From: a virus
DNA: 52,776 bases
IMG/VR virus record: IMGVR_UViG_3300039309_000221
Coordinates: 1 to 52,776 of that record
Direction: 5' to 3' (one strand)
Shown: one piece after another, positions 6,534 to 14,934 of the stretch
Layout of the letters: each line of letters starts with the position of its first letter
Numbering within the stretch: position 1 is the first letter of the stretch
Notes under the pieces: model-generated
What the model saw: only the letters and a program-made list of their open reading frames with translations
Told to the model about the DNA's origin: nothing
Databases searched by the model: none
Translations under genes and position numbers: made by a program

Positions 6534-6998
6534 ATGCCTGCGTTTCAGGATGAATATAAACCATTAGAAAAAGGACAGAGGCGATCAGGGCTCAAAATTA
6601 ATAATGATGAGTCAATCGCTTCTGCCACTCCTAAAAAGCCAACTGCTCAACAATTTGAGGAAGCGGTTAAAGATGTTGAGAAAAAATCCTCATCTTTTAA
6701 GATTAAGATGGCAGAATTAGCTGATGCGTTTGTCAAATCGATCAATGATAAAACATTGAAGAAAAATAAATCGATTTTCTCCGTCGAAGTAGAAAAAGAA
6801 AACTTATCTAAACTAATCCAATTAGCATCTGAAATTAATTCAGACCCAAATGAAATTGAGGGAATTGGATCATTAGGACTTATTGTTCTTTTATTTAAGA
6901 CACTTCTTTCACAGAGAGATAGAATAAATGAATTAGAATATCGATTGTTTCAAGTAGAAAATGTGAATAAGATACATCTGGAAAAAACTAATGATTAG
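6534..6998 (+). CDS. Unknown 154-aa helical protein
   Basis: The protein has a polar N-terminal tail of about 40 residues. It then shows long amphipathic helical stretches (A-Q-Q-F-E-E-A-V-K-D-V-E-K-K and L-L-S-Q-R-D-R-I-N-E-L-E-Y-R-L-F-Q-V-E) consistent with a coiled coil at the C-terminus. A short hydrophobic stretch I-G-S-L-G-L-I-V-L-L-F sits around residues 110-120, too short for a confident membrane span. It overlaps the small 6991 gene by 8 bases. Function unknown. Confidence 0.55.
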   Translation: MPAFQDEYKPLEKGQRRSGLKINNDESIASATPKKPTAQQFEEAVKDVEKKSSSFKIKMAELADAFVKSINDKTLKKNKSIFSVEVEKENLSKLIQLASEINSDPNEIEGIGSLGLIVLLFKTLLSQRDRINELEYRLFQVENVNKIHLEKTND

Positions 6999-7170
6999 TC
7001 GCGAGAAACTTCTCGATCTTATAGTTGAAGAAAAAGAAAATTATTCCAAATATAGGGCATTATGCAAGTTATACGATGTTCCTCCAAATCCAATGGCGAC
7101 GGCGAAGTTCAAGGCGAAGATGGAGATTTTCTCCGAGCTTATGGAGGAGAGAATAATTTTCGAGAGTTAG
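6991..7170 (+). CDS. Small helical protein (59 aa) overlapping the primase zinc-domain gene
   Basis: ATG 6991 overlaps the preceding stop by 8 bases, the same arrangement seen at 5517 and 7678. The frame runs 59 codons (M-I-S-R-E-K-L-L-D-L-I-V-E-E-K ... F-E-S) to TAG 7168-7170. The product looks like a compact helical protein with charged heptads. It overlaps 109 bases of the next gene as long as that gene starts at ATG 7062, an unusually long overlap. Either this small gene or the first 36 codons of the next one may be wrong. The protein-like composition favours it being real. Confidence 0.5.
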   Translation: MISREKLLDLIVEEKENYSKYRALCKLYDVPPNPMATAKFKAKMEIFSELMEERIIFES

Positions 7171-7685
7171 CACAAAAAGCTAATAGCGTTTCTCTTTCCA
7201 AAATATTTAGGTTTTACAAAATCAATATTGATGAGTTTAATAGAAAGATAGTTTGTCCTTTCCATAAAAATGGTAAAGAAGCATCTGCATCATTCTATTA
7301 TTATCCAGAAACTAACTCGTGGCATTGTTATGGATGTAAAGAGGGCTCTCGTGTTATCGATTTTGTTTCTCTTATAGAGAAATGTTCATACATTGATGCG
7401 ATCAATAAGGTTCTTTCTATATTTGAGAATGAAAATGAGATAGAAAATAGTTTTGATGATAGTATATTAAATAGAAAGTTTTTCTCTGAAAGATTAGAAA
7501 TAATGTTATCTTTTTCTGATCTGGTTCGAGAGTTTCGTTTAGAAAATGATAATGAAAAAGCTTTCAATTTTATTGAGAGTATTTGCCATATATTTGATAA
7601 TTTAGAGACAAAAAATAAGCTTAATAATGAAGCATTAAAATCAGTTATATCAAAGCTAAAAGAAAGAATTGATAATTATGCCTAA
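7062..7685 (+). CDS. CHC2 zinc-finger domain of DNA primase (split primase, N-terminal part)
   Basis: A 207-residue protein with the primase zinc-binding module: I-V-C-P-F-H (C65, H68), F-Y-Y-Y-P and W-H-C-Y-G-C (C89, C92), then V-I-D-F-V. This is the CHC2 pattern of DnaG-type primases, which recognises the template trinucleotide. The rest is helical and has no TOPRIM domain. That catalytic domain is encoded separately at 33948, about 26 kb away. ATG 7062 is the only standard start before the domain, but its ribosome site is weak and it overlaps the small 6991 gene. It is followed by the recombination nuclease genes. Confidence 0.82.
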   Translation: MQVIRCSSKSNGDGEVQGEDGDFLRAYGGENNFRELAQKANSVSLSKIFRFYKINIDEFNRKIVCPFHKNGKEASASFYYYPETNSWHCYGCKEGSRVIDFVSLIEKCSYIDAINKVLSIFENENEIENSFDDSILNRKFFSERLEIMLSFSDLVREFRLENDNEKAFNFIESICHIFDNLETKNKLNNEALKSVISKLKERIDNYA

Positions 7686-8853
7686 AATTGCAGTTATCCC
7701 AGATGTTCATTTAGGAGAGGCGACACAATTAGGAAGAGTGTCCCCAGGGACAAATATTAATAGTTGCATTATTGATCAAATTAATTTGCTCGATTTTTGT
7801 TTAGAGCAATCAATAGAGCGTGGAGTTAAGTATCTTATCTTTACAGGCGATATTTTTGATGAGCCAAAACCACCAATAACAATCATAACTCTTTTTTCTG
7901 CATTCTTAAAAAAATGCACAGATAATGGTATGATAGTTCATATTGTCGCTGGAAATCACGATATTCTTCGTATCGGGGAGACATACATATCTGCATTAAA
8001 TATTTTTGCTGAAATGGAATTAGAAAATATTTTTATTCATAATCAGATAGAAACAGCTTTTATAGAGACGACAAGTTTAACATTTGTCCCGTTTAGAGAT
8101 CGTAAATCTTTTGCATTATCCTCCAATACAGAAGCAATATTATTGATGGAAGAATTAATTAATTATGAGATCTCATCAATACCGCAATCATATAAAAAGA
8201 TATGTATCGGTCATATGGCATTAGAAGGATCTATTCCAGCATTAAATGAGATTGATGATATAGCTAATGAATTATTTTGTCCATTATCTATGTTCTCTTT
8301 ATTTGATATAACAATTCAAGGACATATTCATAAACCTCAAATATTGAAAAAACATCCATATATAGGGCACATTGGTTCATTATTTATCTCTGATTATGGA
8401 GAGGCAGATCAGAGAAAATATTTTCTTATTATTGATGATAATATTGAGGAAATAGATTTGCCGGTAAGAAAACTAAAAGAGATAGATATTATTGTTCCAG
8501 TTGGCACGGATAATAGCACGGAATATGTTCTCTCACAAATTAATAATGTTCCCATAGATAAATCTATTGTTCGTGTATCCATATCACTTTCTTCACCAGA
8601 TTTAGTTCCAGTTAATAAGGTGGATATTGAAAAGCATTTATTTGCTCGTGGAGCTTTTAATGTGTCAAGCATATCGCAGACAAAGAAATCGAATATTGTC
8701 AAAAATGAAAAGAATAAATCGATCAATCAAAAAATGGATGTTGCCTCATCAATAAAAATGTGGGCAAATAATTTTATTGACGAGAGTGAGAGAAGTCAAT
8801 TTATTGAGTTAGCATTGGATATTTTTAACGAATTGAAATCGAAAGAAAAATAA
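7678..8853 (+). CDS. sbcD: SbcD/Mre11-like nuclease subunit (gp47-like)
   Basis: ATG 7678 (8-base overlap with the preceding stop) gives 391 residues; TTG 7669 is an alternative. Metallophosphoesterase motifs are in order: D9-x-H11 (I-P-D-V-H-L-G-E), G-D-I-F-D at 57-61, G-N-H-D at 92-95, then a G-H-M and G-H-I-H-K-P-Q pair. This is the manganese-dependent exo/endonuclease that works with the SbcC/Rad50 ATPase on DNA ends and hairpins; in T4 the pair is gp46/gp47. Its partner is encoded at 9728, after an ATP-grasp gene inserted between them. The C-terminal 100 residues are a helical partner-binding region. Confidence 0.93.
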   Translation: MPKIAVIPDVHLGEATQLGRVSPGTNINSCIIDQINLLDFCLEQSIERGVKYLIFTGDIFDEPKPPITIITLFSAFLKKCTDNGMIVHIVAGNHDILRIGETYISALNIFAEMELENIFIHNQIETAFIETTSLTFVPFRDRKSFALSSNTEAILLMEELINYEISSIPQSYKKICIGHMALEGSIPALNEIDDIANELFCPLSMFSLFDITIQGHIHKPQILKKHPYIGHIGSLFISDYGEADQRKYFLIIDDNIEEIDLPVRKLKEIDIIVPVGTDNSTEYVLSQINNVPIDKSIVRVSISLSSPDLVPVNKVDIEKHLFARGAFNVSSISQTKKSNIVKNEKNKSINQKMDVASSIKMWANNFIDESERSQFIELALDIFNELKSKEK

Positions 8854-8854
8854 T

Positions 8855-9718
8855 ATGAATAATGAAGTTGTTATCTACTATCGAAAATCTTTAATGGATA
8901 AAGATGAATTATTAGCTGCGAGAAAATATATTCGATGTGTTGATTTGTTAGCACATATACCAAAATATTATTGTGATAATAATTGTTCTGACATAAATAA
9001 TTGTCATTGCGATAATGCAGGTTGTTTTCCGCCGAAATTAACTATTGGTAGGTTTTCATTATTCCCATTTTATACAGATCAGGAAGCTGAAATAAATAGC
9101 GCTGGATCGAAACTTATCAATACATATGAGCAGCATAGATATGTCGCAGATTTGCAAAATTATGTTCTCGATCTTTGTGATATGACGCCGCTAACCTGGG
9201 ACAATATTATTGATGTTCCAGATGATATTCCTCTTATTGTTAAAGGAGAGTCAAATAGTAAGAAAAATGATTGGTCAAAATCTATGTTCGCGGCGAATAA
9301 AAAAGAAGCTATTAAAGTTATAGGTAGATTATATGATGATAGTTTAATATCTCAGCAAAAACTTTACATAAGACAATATGTCCCATTAGTTAAATATATG
9401 GATGGAATAAATGGAATGCCAGTTTCCAAAGAGTTTAGAGTTTTTGTTTGTTATGGAAAAATAGTTTCTTCTGCTTTTTATTGGCAGAATTATATTGATG
9501 ATATAGGTTTTATTCCGTCAGCAAATGATATTCCGGAAGAGTTTATACAAAAGGCTATTAATAGAATAGGGAATAAGTGTAATTTTTATACCATAGATGT
9601 GGCGGAGACACAATCTGGCGAATGGATTGTTATCGAACTTAATGATGGTCAATTTGCCGGACTATCGTGCCACGATCCGAATGAGTTTTATCGAAATCTA
9701 CTTTCTATTGTTTCATAG
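8855..9718 (+). CDS. ATP-grasp domain protein (phage ATP-grasp family)
   Basis: A 287-residue protein. ATP-grasp features run P-L-I-V-K-G-E (K130), then a second lysine region and Y-I-R-Q-Y-V-P. F-R-V-F-V-C-Y-G-K (R195) comes next, then I-D-V-A (D248) and W-I-V-I-E-L-N-D-G-Q-F-A-G-L (E261, N263, D264). Those last acids bind Mg-ATP. ATP-grasp enzymes usually join a carboxylate to an amine or thiol through an acyl-phosphate. A cysteine cluster at 40-57 (C40, C44, C50, C52, C57) could hold zinc. The substrate is unknown. It sits exactly between sbcD and sbcC with 1- and 9-base gaps, so it is co-expressed with the DNA-end processing nuclease. Confidence 0.82.
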   Translation: MNNEVVIYYRKSLMDKDELLAARKYIRCVDLLAHIPKYYCDNNCSDINNCHCDNAGCFPPKLTIGRFSLFPFYTDQEAEINSAGSKLINTYEQHRYVADLQNYVLDLCDMTPLTWDNIIDVPDDIPLIVKGESNSKKNDWSKSMFAANKKEAIKVIGRLYDDSLISQQKLYIRQYVPLVKYMDGINGMPVSKEFRVFVCYGKIVSSAFYWQNYIDDIGFIPSANDIPEEFIQKAINRIGNKCNFYTIDVAETQSGEWIVIELNDGQFAGLSCHDPNEFYRNLLSIVS

Positions 9719-9727
9719 AGTAATCAT

Positions 9728-11926
9728 ATGCTTCCTTTGAGATTATTTATATCTAACCTTTCCTGCCACGAAAACTCTTTTATTGATTTTTCGCAATTTA
9801 ATTCTGCGATTATTATTGGAAGAAAAGAAAATGATGATCTTCATTCTAATGGAACAGGAAAGAGCTCAATATTTATAGCTATTGAATATTGTTTATTTGG
9901 AGAATGCCCTTTCTCATTAGATAAAATTATACGCGATGACGCTGATGCCTGCCGCGTCGTCCTCGATTTTTCTATTGATGATCAAATATATCGCATATCA
10001 CGAAAAAGAACTCGCCGCGGAACATCAGATTTAACTCTTCTTATGCAAAATAATACGCCTAATCCTTCTTACTACAAAATTATCAAAAATGATTATTTTC
10101 CAGTTGATGATAAAACATTTTGGAATGATATTAGTGGTCGCCGTGCCTCTGATACAGAACGCTATATTGAAAAGCTTATTAAGACAAATATAAAGTCCTT
10201 TCGTAATTCGATCCATTTTGCCCAGAACGATTTTGATGGGTTATCTACTTTACGACCTGAGAAAAGAAAAGCTCTTCTAAAAGAGGCTCTTAACATTGCA
10301 GTTTATTCCAAGTTAGAAAAAATTGCAAAAGAAAGAGCTTCCTTTCTTATCAAAGATATAGATAAAGCAAAAGCTCTCATCGAAAACTTCGGAGACTTAA
10401 ACTCTGATCTCTTAAAATTAAAAGAGCAACTCTCCGAAACAAAAGCCTCTCTTTCTTTCACCTCGGAAAAATTAAAACAACCAACTCTCGAATTAGATGA
10501 GGCAAACAAAGAATTAAATACTCTTATTCTTCTCCATAAAGAGTTAGAAACAAAATATTCATCATTAATTAATCAAGAAAAAACTCTTTCCTCTGAAATA
10601 TCAAAAATCTCTTCTTCTCTCAAAGAATATCAAGATAAAAAATTATTAGCAATAAAAGCAGCAAAAAATATTGTTTCCGAAATTAAAGAGATTAAGGAAA
10701 ATATCTCTTCTCTTTCAGAAATTGATTTTAATCAAATAGATATATTAACCGAACAAGTGTCCGAATTAAAACAAAAGCAAACAATTAATAATGTCGCCAT
10801 ACAAAATAATATGGCAGAATTATCTGAATTAAGAACTCCAATGCCAGATGATTTTTGTAAGCATTGTAGACAGCGATTGTCAGAAGAACATAAAGCTGCG
10901 TGTAAAGCAAAAATTGTTTCCGATATAGATAAATGTCAGAAAAATATTGCAGTAGCAAAAAAAGAAATATTAACTCTCTCTACCCAAATGATAGATGCTC
11001 AATCAAAAATTGCAGCCCTCTCAAAACAGAAACAACAATTAGATTTGCTAACAAATAAACTTTCATTGAAGAACTCTGAGCTTTCCGAAAAGAAAAAGAT
11101 GCATACAGAGATAACAGAAATCATAGAAAAATTTTCTAACTCATTGTTAGAAAAAGAAAATGAATTAGCATTCATTAATTCTGAAATTGAAAAATCTTCT
11201 TTTTCAGAAGGTAAAGAAATAGAAAATAAAATATCAGATCAAAAGAAAAAAACAGCTGCCCTTTCTTTGATTATATCATCAATAAATAAAGAGATAATGC
11301 ACGGAACAAGCTTAAAAGCTATTATTGAAAATAATATTGAACAAAAAATAAAAGATCAAAGCAAATTGCAGGAATTAAAATCAAAATTAATAGCGATAGA
11401 AAAACAGTATTATACCTACCCATCGGTCATTAATGCCTTCTCTGGGACAGGTATACCCGCATTAATTATACAAAATTGCCTCGATGATCTTCAATCGAAA
11501 GCAAATGACATATTAAATCAATTAAAACCAGAGCTACAATTATCTTTCATAATAGAGAAAACAAAATCTGATGGTGAGGAGGCTGATACATTGGATATAG
11601 AGTATTCGTTATCAGGTCGTTCCCGTTCGTATGAGCAATTATCGGGAGCACAAAAACTTTCTGCAACATTTTCATTAAAACTCGGACTATCTTTTCTTCT
11701 TTCTGATCTATTAGGGACAAATATAGAGTTTCTTCTTCTCGATGAGGTAGATCAATCGTTAGATGCGGCGAGTATAGATCAATTCGCAGAGATTGTTCGA
11801 CATTTTCAAGATAAGTTTAAGATACTAATAATATCGCACAATGATAGACTAAAAGATAAAATTGCGACAAAAATCGTCGTATCACAAGACAGTAATATGA
11901 TTAGTAGAGCGAAAGTTCTTTTATAG
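9728..11926 (+). CDS. sbcC: SbcC/Rad50-like ATPase subunit (gp46-like)
   Basis: A 732-residue SMC-like ATPase. Walker A is N-G-T-G-K-S-S at 41-47. Two long coiled-coil arms flank a zinc hook C377-K-H-C380 in the middle. The ABC signature L-S-G-A-Q is near 638-642, Walker B is L-L-L-D-E-V-D with D672/E673, and the H-loop lies in I-S-H-N-D. It forms the ATP-driven clamp for the SbcD nuclease and processes double-strand ends during phage recombination-dependent replication. The coiled-coil region is short compared with bacterial SbcC (about 1000 residues) and nearer the T4 gp46 length. The ribosome site is weak. Confidence 0.94.
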   Translation: MLPLRLFISNLSCHENSFIDFSQFNSAIIIGRKENDDLHSNGTGKSSIFIAIEYCLFGECPFSLDKIIRDDADACRVVLDFSIDDQIYRISRKRTRRGTSDLTLLMQNNTPNPSYYKIIKNDYFPVDDKTFWNDISGRRASDTERYIEKLIKTNIKSFRNSIHFAQNDFDGLSTLRPEKRKALLKEALNIAVYSKLEKIAKERASFLIKDIDKAKALIENFGDLNSDLLKLKEQLSETKASLSFTSEKLKQPTLELDEANKELNTLILLHKELETKYSSLINQEKTLSSEISKISSSLKEYQDKKLLAIKAAKNIVSEIKEIKENISSLSEIDFNQIDILTEQVSELKQKQTINNVAIQNNMAELSELRTPMPDDFCKHCRQRLSEEHKAACKAKIVSDIDKCQKNIAVAKKEILTLSTQMIDAQSKIAALSKQKQQLDLLTNKLSLKNSELSEKKKMHTEITEIIEKFSNSLLEKENELAFINSEIEKSSFSEGKEIENKISDQKKKTAALSLIISSINKEIMHGTSLKAIIENNIEQKIKDQSKLQELKSKLIAIEKQYYTYPSVINAFSGTGIPALIIQNCLDDLQSKANDILNQLKPELQLSFIIEKTKSDGEEADTLDIEYSLSGRSRSYEQLSGAQKLSATFSLKLGLSFLLSDLLGTNIEFLLLDEVDQSLDAASIDQFAEIVRHFQDKFKILIISHNDRLKDKIATKIVVSQDSNMISRAKVLL

Positions 11927-11933
11927 GAGATAT

Positions 11934-12596
11934 ATGTCAAAACAGTATAGAATAGCAATATCTGGAAAAGCGAATACAGGAAAAGATACTACCGCAAATA
12001 TGTTAGCAGTTTCAGAATTAGCTTGGAAATACGATCTTTATAGCTTTGAGGAGAGGTTCGCCTTTCGTTCCGGCTTTGGCGTTTCAGAATTAGCTTGGAA
12101 ATACGATCTTTATAGCTATGAAAAATTAGCTTTTGCTAACCCTATTAAAGAGATAATCTCTACAATGTTTCCATCACTGGATAGAGAATATCTTTTCGGC
12201 TCATCAGAGCATAGAAACAAAATAATAACAATATCACAGGAAACAGGACAGCCTATAACAATACGACAACTTCTTCAAGATATTGGTGAGAGATGTAAAT
12301 CTATTGATCCAATGATTTGGATTAATGCATTAGATTATAGTATCTCTCAAAATAAAGATCGTAAGCTTATTATTGTTTCAGATTTAAGATTTATTGATGA
12401 ATATAAATATCTCAAAAATAATGGCTTTTTCATTATCCGTATTATTAAGAATACGGATCAAAATATGACACATATATCAGAGACACAACAAGAATGTTTA
12501 ACAGATGATAAGTTTGATTATACCATTAATAATAATGGCTCAATAAATGAGCTAAATGAAAATGTGTCCAAAATAGTTGAAATATTGATGCAATAA
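11934..12596 (+). CDS. Deoxynucleoside monophosphate kinase-like P-loop protein with internal duplication
   Basis: A 220-residue P-loop protein: I-S-G-K-A-N-T-G-K-D-T-T at 9-20. L-A-F-A-N-P-I-K follows, as in dNMP kinases, then R-Q-L-L-Q-D-I-G, the D-P-M-I-W segment and L-I-I-V-S-D-L-R-F-I-D-E. These match the phage dNMP kinase (T4 gene 1 type), which phosphorylates dNMPs for DNA synthesis. Between the P-loop helix and the core, V-S-E-L-A-W-K-Y-D-L-Y-S occurs twice, adding 24 residues in frame. Ribosome site GGAGA is close to the ATG. Whether the kinase still works with the added segment is not known. Confidence 0.82.
   Translation: MSKQYRIAISGKANTGKDTTANMLAVSELAWKYDLYSFEERFAFRSGFGVSELAWKYDLYSYEKLAFANPIKEIISTMFPSLDREYLFGSSEHRNKIITISQETGQPITIRQLLQDIGERCKSIDPMIWINALDYSISQNKDRKLIIVSDLRFIDEYKYLKNNGFFIIRIIKNTDQNMTHISETQQECLTDDKFDYTINNNGSINELNENVSKIVEILMQ
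12009..12117 (+). repeat. 37-bp perfect direct repeat with a GC-richer spacer inside the kinase gene
   Basis: Bases 12009-12045 are repeated exactly at 12081-12117, 72 bases later, so the reading frame is kept. The 35-base spacer (12046-12080) is visibly richer in G and C than the surrounding gene and does not match the sequence after the second copy well, although S-F-E-E-R-F-A-F versus S-Y-E-K-L-A-F is faintly similar. This looks like a recent partial tandem duplication whose first tail was replaced or has diverged. Confidence 0.9.
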
Positions 12597-12631
12597 GTTA
12601 TCGATAATTAATCATTATCTCGCATTTGTAT

Positions 12632-12946
12632 ATGACACTCGACGATCTGAAAAGAGAAGTCGTGCCAAAGTTTCTCTCTATTGGAAGTGATAAGTTTTAT
12701 CGTATTTTATTGACTTCTTCATTGAATAAATTAGTATTATTGGGTAAAGGAGAATATAAAGGACAGCCGCCTGATATAGAATTGTTAAGAGGATATGATC
12801 AGTTTTTAATCTTGTATAGACGCGAAGGCGAAGATGTTGCGTTAGATATAGCAAAGGTTTTTCGTCGGGCTGCTCATAAAATACACTGGATAATGTTGAA
12901 AAAAGAAATGACAACAAAAAATGATAAGTTTTTGAGATTGGTATAA
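12632..12946 (+). CDS. Unknown 104-aa protein
   Basis: ATG 12632 is preferred over an in-frame TTG at 12626. The product starts M-T-L-D-D-L-K-R-E-V-V-P-K-F-L, is probably all-helical and ends with several basic residues (F-R-R-A-A-H-K-I-H-W and K-K-E-M-T-T-K-N-D-K). No family is recognised. It ends one base before the next gene. The gap upstream (12597-12631) has no clear ribosome site. Confidence 0.55.
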   Translation: MTLDDLKREVVPKFLSIGSDKFYRILLTSSLNKLVLLGKGEYKGQPPDIELLRGYDQFLILYRREGEDVALDIAKVFRRAAHKIHWIMLKKEMTTKNDKFLRLV

Positions 12947-12947
12947 A

Positions 12948-14036
12948 ATGGCAGTCATCACGATAACAATAACACGATCGCAAAATGAGGTCATCTCCGG
13001 TATTCCTCAGAGTATTGAATTAAGCACCAATATTCCATCGTCAATATTTTATACATTGGATGGTAGCGTTCCGACAACATCGTCGCCAGTATATACAAAC
13101 ATAATTTATCTTCCGACTGATCCTGCTGAATTAACAGCATATTTTACAGAGCCAGAACCTGGCGTAACAGAAACTTATACAGGCGGAGATGTTCCAATTT
13201 CATACAATGGTGTCTCATCAGTTATTTTAAGCGTCTTTGCAACCAATGGCGTCGATAGCTCACCAGTTATCGTTGAAACATTTGAGACAACAATTTTGCA
13301 TAATGCTCGCCGCCCTCATAGTGCAACAGATGCACCCGCGGGTGTGTCATACAATAATCTTTACCCATTCGGAACTAATGAGATATATCCAAATCAAAGA
13401 TATCTTAATCCTGGGGATGCGGGAATTAATGTCAATAATCCAGAATTGCCAACAATTTCCAACGGGTTTGACATCGATGGATACGCAGCATTATTTACAA
13501 ATAAGCCATATAATGTTGAGAATTATGAGATAATCAATATTAATACAGATGCGGAAGGTCAGCAGGTCGCAGGATTACCAGCAGGGAATGTTTTAGATTT
13601 TCAGTATCCGCCAGCACCACAGGAAAGCACAGAACAGTTCTCGGATAATGTTAATAATGTTTTTGATCCACAGGCTTTTGTTATCTTTCAGGACGCTTCA
13701 ATGCAGGACCCAGAAGAACCGCAGCAATTAGTAGGACAGTTTTTTACATTGTATCAGGACAGAGATACGGAATTGATGAACGAATATCTCTCGGCAGGAT
13801 ATAACGATTTTCATACTTGCACGGGCTCATTCGTGCGTAGCAGTTATAATATTCGCACAAATGAGATAACATTTGCACATTTTGATAGTAAAAATTGTCG
13901 CTGGCTCTTTAATGTATGTCAATATAAGCCTATTGGAGATTGGAAAGGAGACTTCACTCCTATAATGGATCCTAGGGGCGAGGCACATCGCCGCGTGACG
14001 GAATGGATTCCTTTCAAAAACGTACGCTTATGGTAA
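12948..14036 (+). CDS. Probable virion protein with chitobiase/FN3-like N-terminal domain
   Basis: A 362-residue, Cys-poor, beta-rich protein. The N-terminal part has I-F-Y-T-L-D-G-S-V-P-T-T-S-S-P-V-Y-T (about 30-48), the hallmark of the chitobiase C-terminal-like/FN3-like fold often found on phage tails and cell-surface proteins. The remainder is rich in Asn, Pro and Tyr with no enzymatic motif, and the C-terminus (C-R-W-L-F-N-V-C-Q-Y and W-K-G-D-F-T-P) may be a globular beta domain. Inferred: a structural or host-contact protein. It stands alone among replication genes, away from the main morphogenesis block at 36-52 kb. Confidence 0.65.
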   Translation: MAVITITITRSQNEVISGIPQSIELSTNIPSSIFYTLDGSVPTTSSPVYTNIIYLPTDPAELTAYFTEPEPGVTETYTGGDVPISYNGVSSVILSVFATNGVDSSPVIVETFETTILHNARRPHSATDAPAGVSYNNLYPFGTNEIYPNQRYLNPGDAGINVNNPELPTISNGFDIDGYAALFTNKPYNVENYEIININTDAEGQQVAGLPAGNVLDFQYPPAPQESTEQFSDNVNNVFDPQAFVIFQDASMQDPEEPQQLVGQFFTLYQDRDTELMNEYLSAGYNDFHTCTGSFVRSSYNIRTNEITFAHFDSKNCRWLFNVCQYKPIGDWKGDFTPIMDPRGEAHRRVTEWIPFKNVRLW

Positions 14037-14079
14037 ATAATTATAAATAATATTATCTTTCATCCGTCGTGCCCACCTC

Positions 14080-14088
14080 TGATATATA
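14080..14088 (+). promoter_or_regulatory. TGATATATA promoter-like element
   Basis: TGATATATA occurs 34 bases upstream of ATG 14123. The same core precedes genes at 23764, 26617 and 47530. No TTGACA-like -35 box is visible at the usual distance, which fits an extended -10-only or phage-specific late promoter. The motif is AT-rich, so a single occurrence is weak evidence. Confidence 0.35.
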
Positions 14089-14122
14089 CATAGGAACACA
14101 CAAAATAAGAAAAGATGTATAT

Positions 14123-14920
14123 ATGTCAGAAAATAACGAGCTTCGGTTATCGGTGAGTAAAGTAAAAGTTTATAGTCAGTGTCAGAAGAAATACTTCTAC
14201 CAGTATATCGCTAAGATGCCGATGCGCGATGAAGAAGGTTTTTTTATTCTCGGTAAATTATGTCATAAAGCTCTTGAACTTTTTCATTTACATTATATTA
14301 ACTTTCCTTTATCAAAAGATCCATATAATAAAATTATGGGCAAAGCTTTTAAGGATGCGTGTTTAGATGCAAAGAATGAATTAACAAAAGAGATAAAATC
14401 AGATGCTTATAGAATGATAGATAAATATCTAAAAAGTATATCTACTAATAAGAAAAATAATAAGATAGCTAATGTTCTTTTCGCTGAAAAGCAATTTAGT
14501 ATTCCAATCGCTAACGATGTGTTGCTTAGCGGCATCATAGATCGTGTCGATTTTGATGATGATCAGGTTTACCATATTTTAGATTATAAGACTACCAAAG
14601 AAAAAAGATATTTAGAAAACGACCTTTTACAGTTAAAGTGTTATTCTTATGTGCTACTTTATCAACAGCCAGAATTAAAAAAGATTAGGTGTTCTTATTA
14701 TTTATTGAAGCACGGAGAGTTAATAACAAAAGAGTTCTACCCAGAAGAGATATTAAAAGTTAAGGATGTATTTATAGATTATGCGAGTAGGATAAGAGCA
14801 GAGACGGAATATAAGCCAAATCCTAATTTTTTATGTCGATATTGCCCTTTTCTTGACTCGTGCAATGAGGGTAAAGATAAAGTTTCGCCACAATTAAAAT
14901 ACGGAGAGATTGATTATTAA
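14123..14920 (+). CDS. Cas4/AddB-like PD-(D/E)XK nuclease with Fe-S cluster cysteines
   Basis: ATG 14123 gives 265 residues; a GTG at 14069 would add 18 residues without similarity. The RecB-family nuclease pattern is complete: S-V-S-K-V-K-V-Y-S-Q-C with C20, G-K-L-C-H-K-A-L-E with H48, G-I-I-D-R-V-D with D140, and I-L-D-Y-K-T with D154/K156. Y-L-E-N-D-L-L-Q-L-K-C-Y follows, and C238-x2-C241-x5-C247 closes the sequence. One N-terminal and three C-terminal cysteines are the iron-sulfur arrangement of Cas4 and AddB. Likely a single-strand exonuclease or end-trimming nuclease in recombination. No CRISPR array or Cas1 is present, so a role in spacer acquisition is not supported. Confidence 0.85.
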   Translation: MSENNELRLSVSKVKVYSQCQKKYFYQYIAKMPMRDEEGFFILGKLCHKALELFHLHYINFPLSKDPYNKIMGKAFKDACLDAKNELTKEIKSDAYRMIDKYLKSISTNKKNNKIANVLFAEKQFSIPIANDVLLSGIIDRVDFDDDQVYHILDYKTTKEKRYLENDLLQLKCYSYVLLYQQPELKKIRCSYYLLKHGELITKEFYPEEILKVKDVFIDYASRIRAETEYKPNPNFLCRYCPFLDSCNEGKDKVSPQLKYGEIDY

Positions 14921-14934
14921 AGAAAGAAGTTAAT

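Noticed and set aside
12046-12080. GGTTCGCC in the kinase spacer as part of a tRNA T-loop
   Set aside because: No acceptor or anticodon stems can be built around it, and it lies within a coding frame kept open.
14123-14920. Cas4-like nuclease as a sign of a CRISPR system
   Set aside because: No repeat-spacer array, Cas1 or effector is present. The same fold and Fe-S cysteines occur in phage recombination nucleases.
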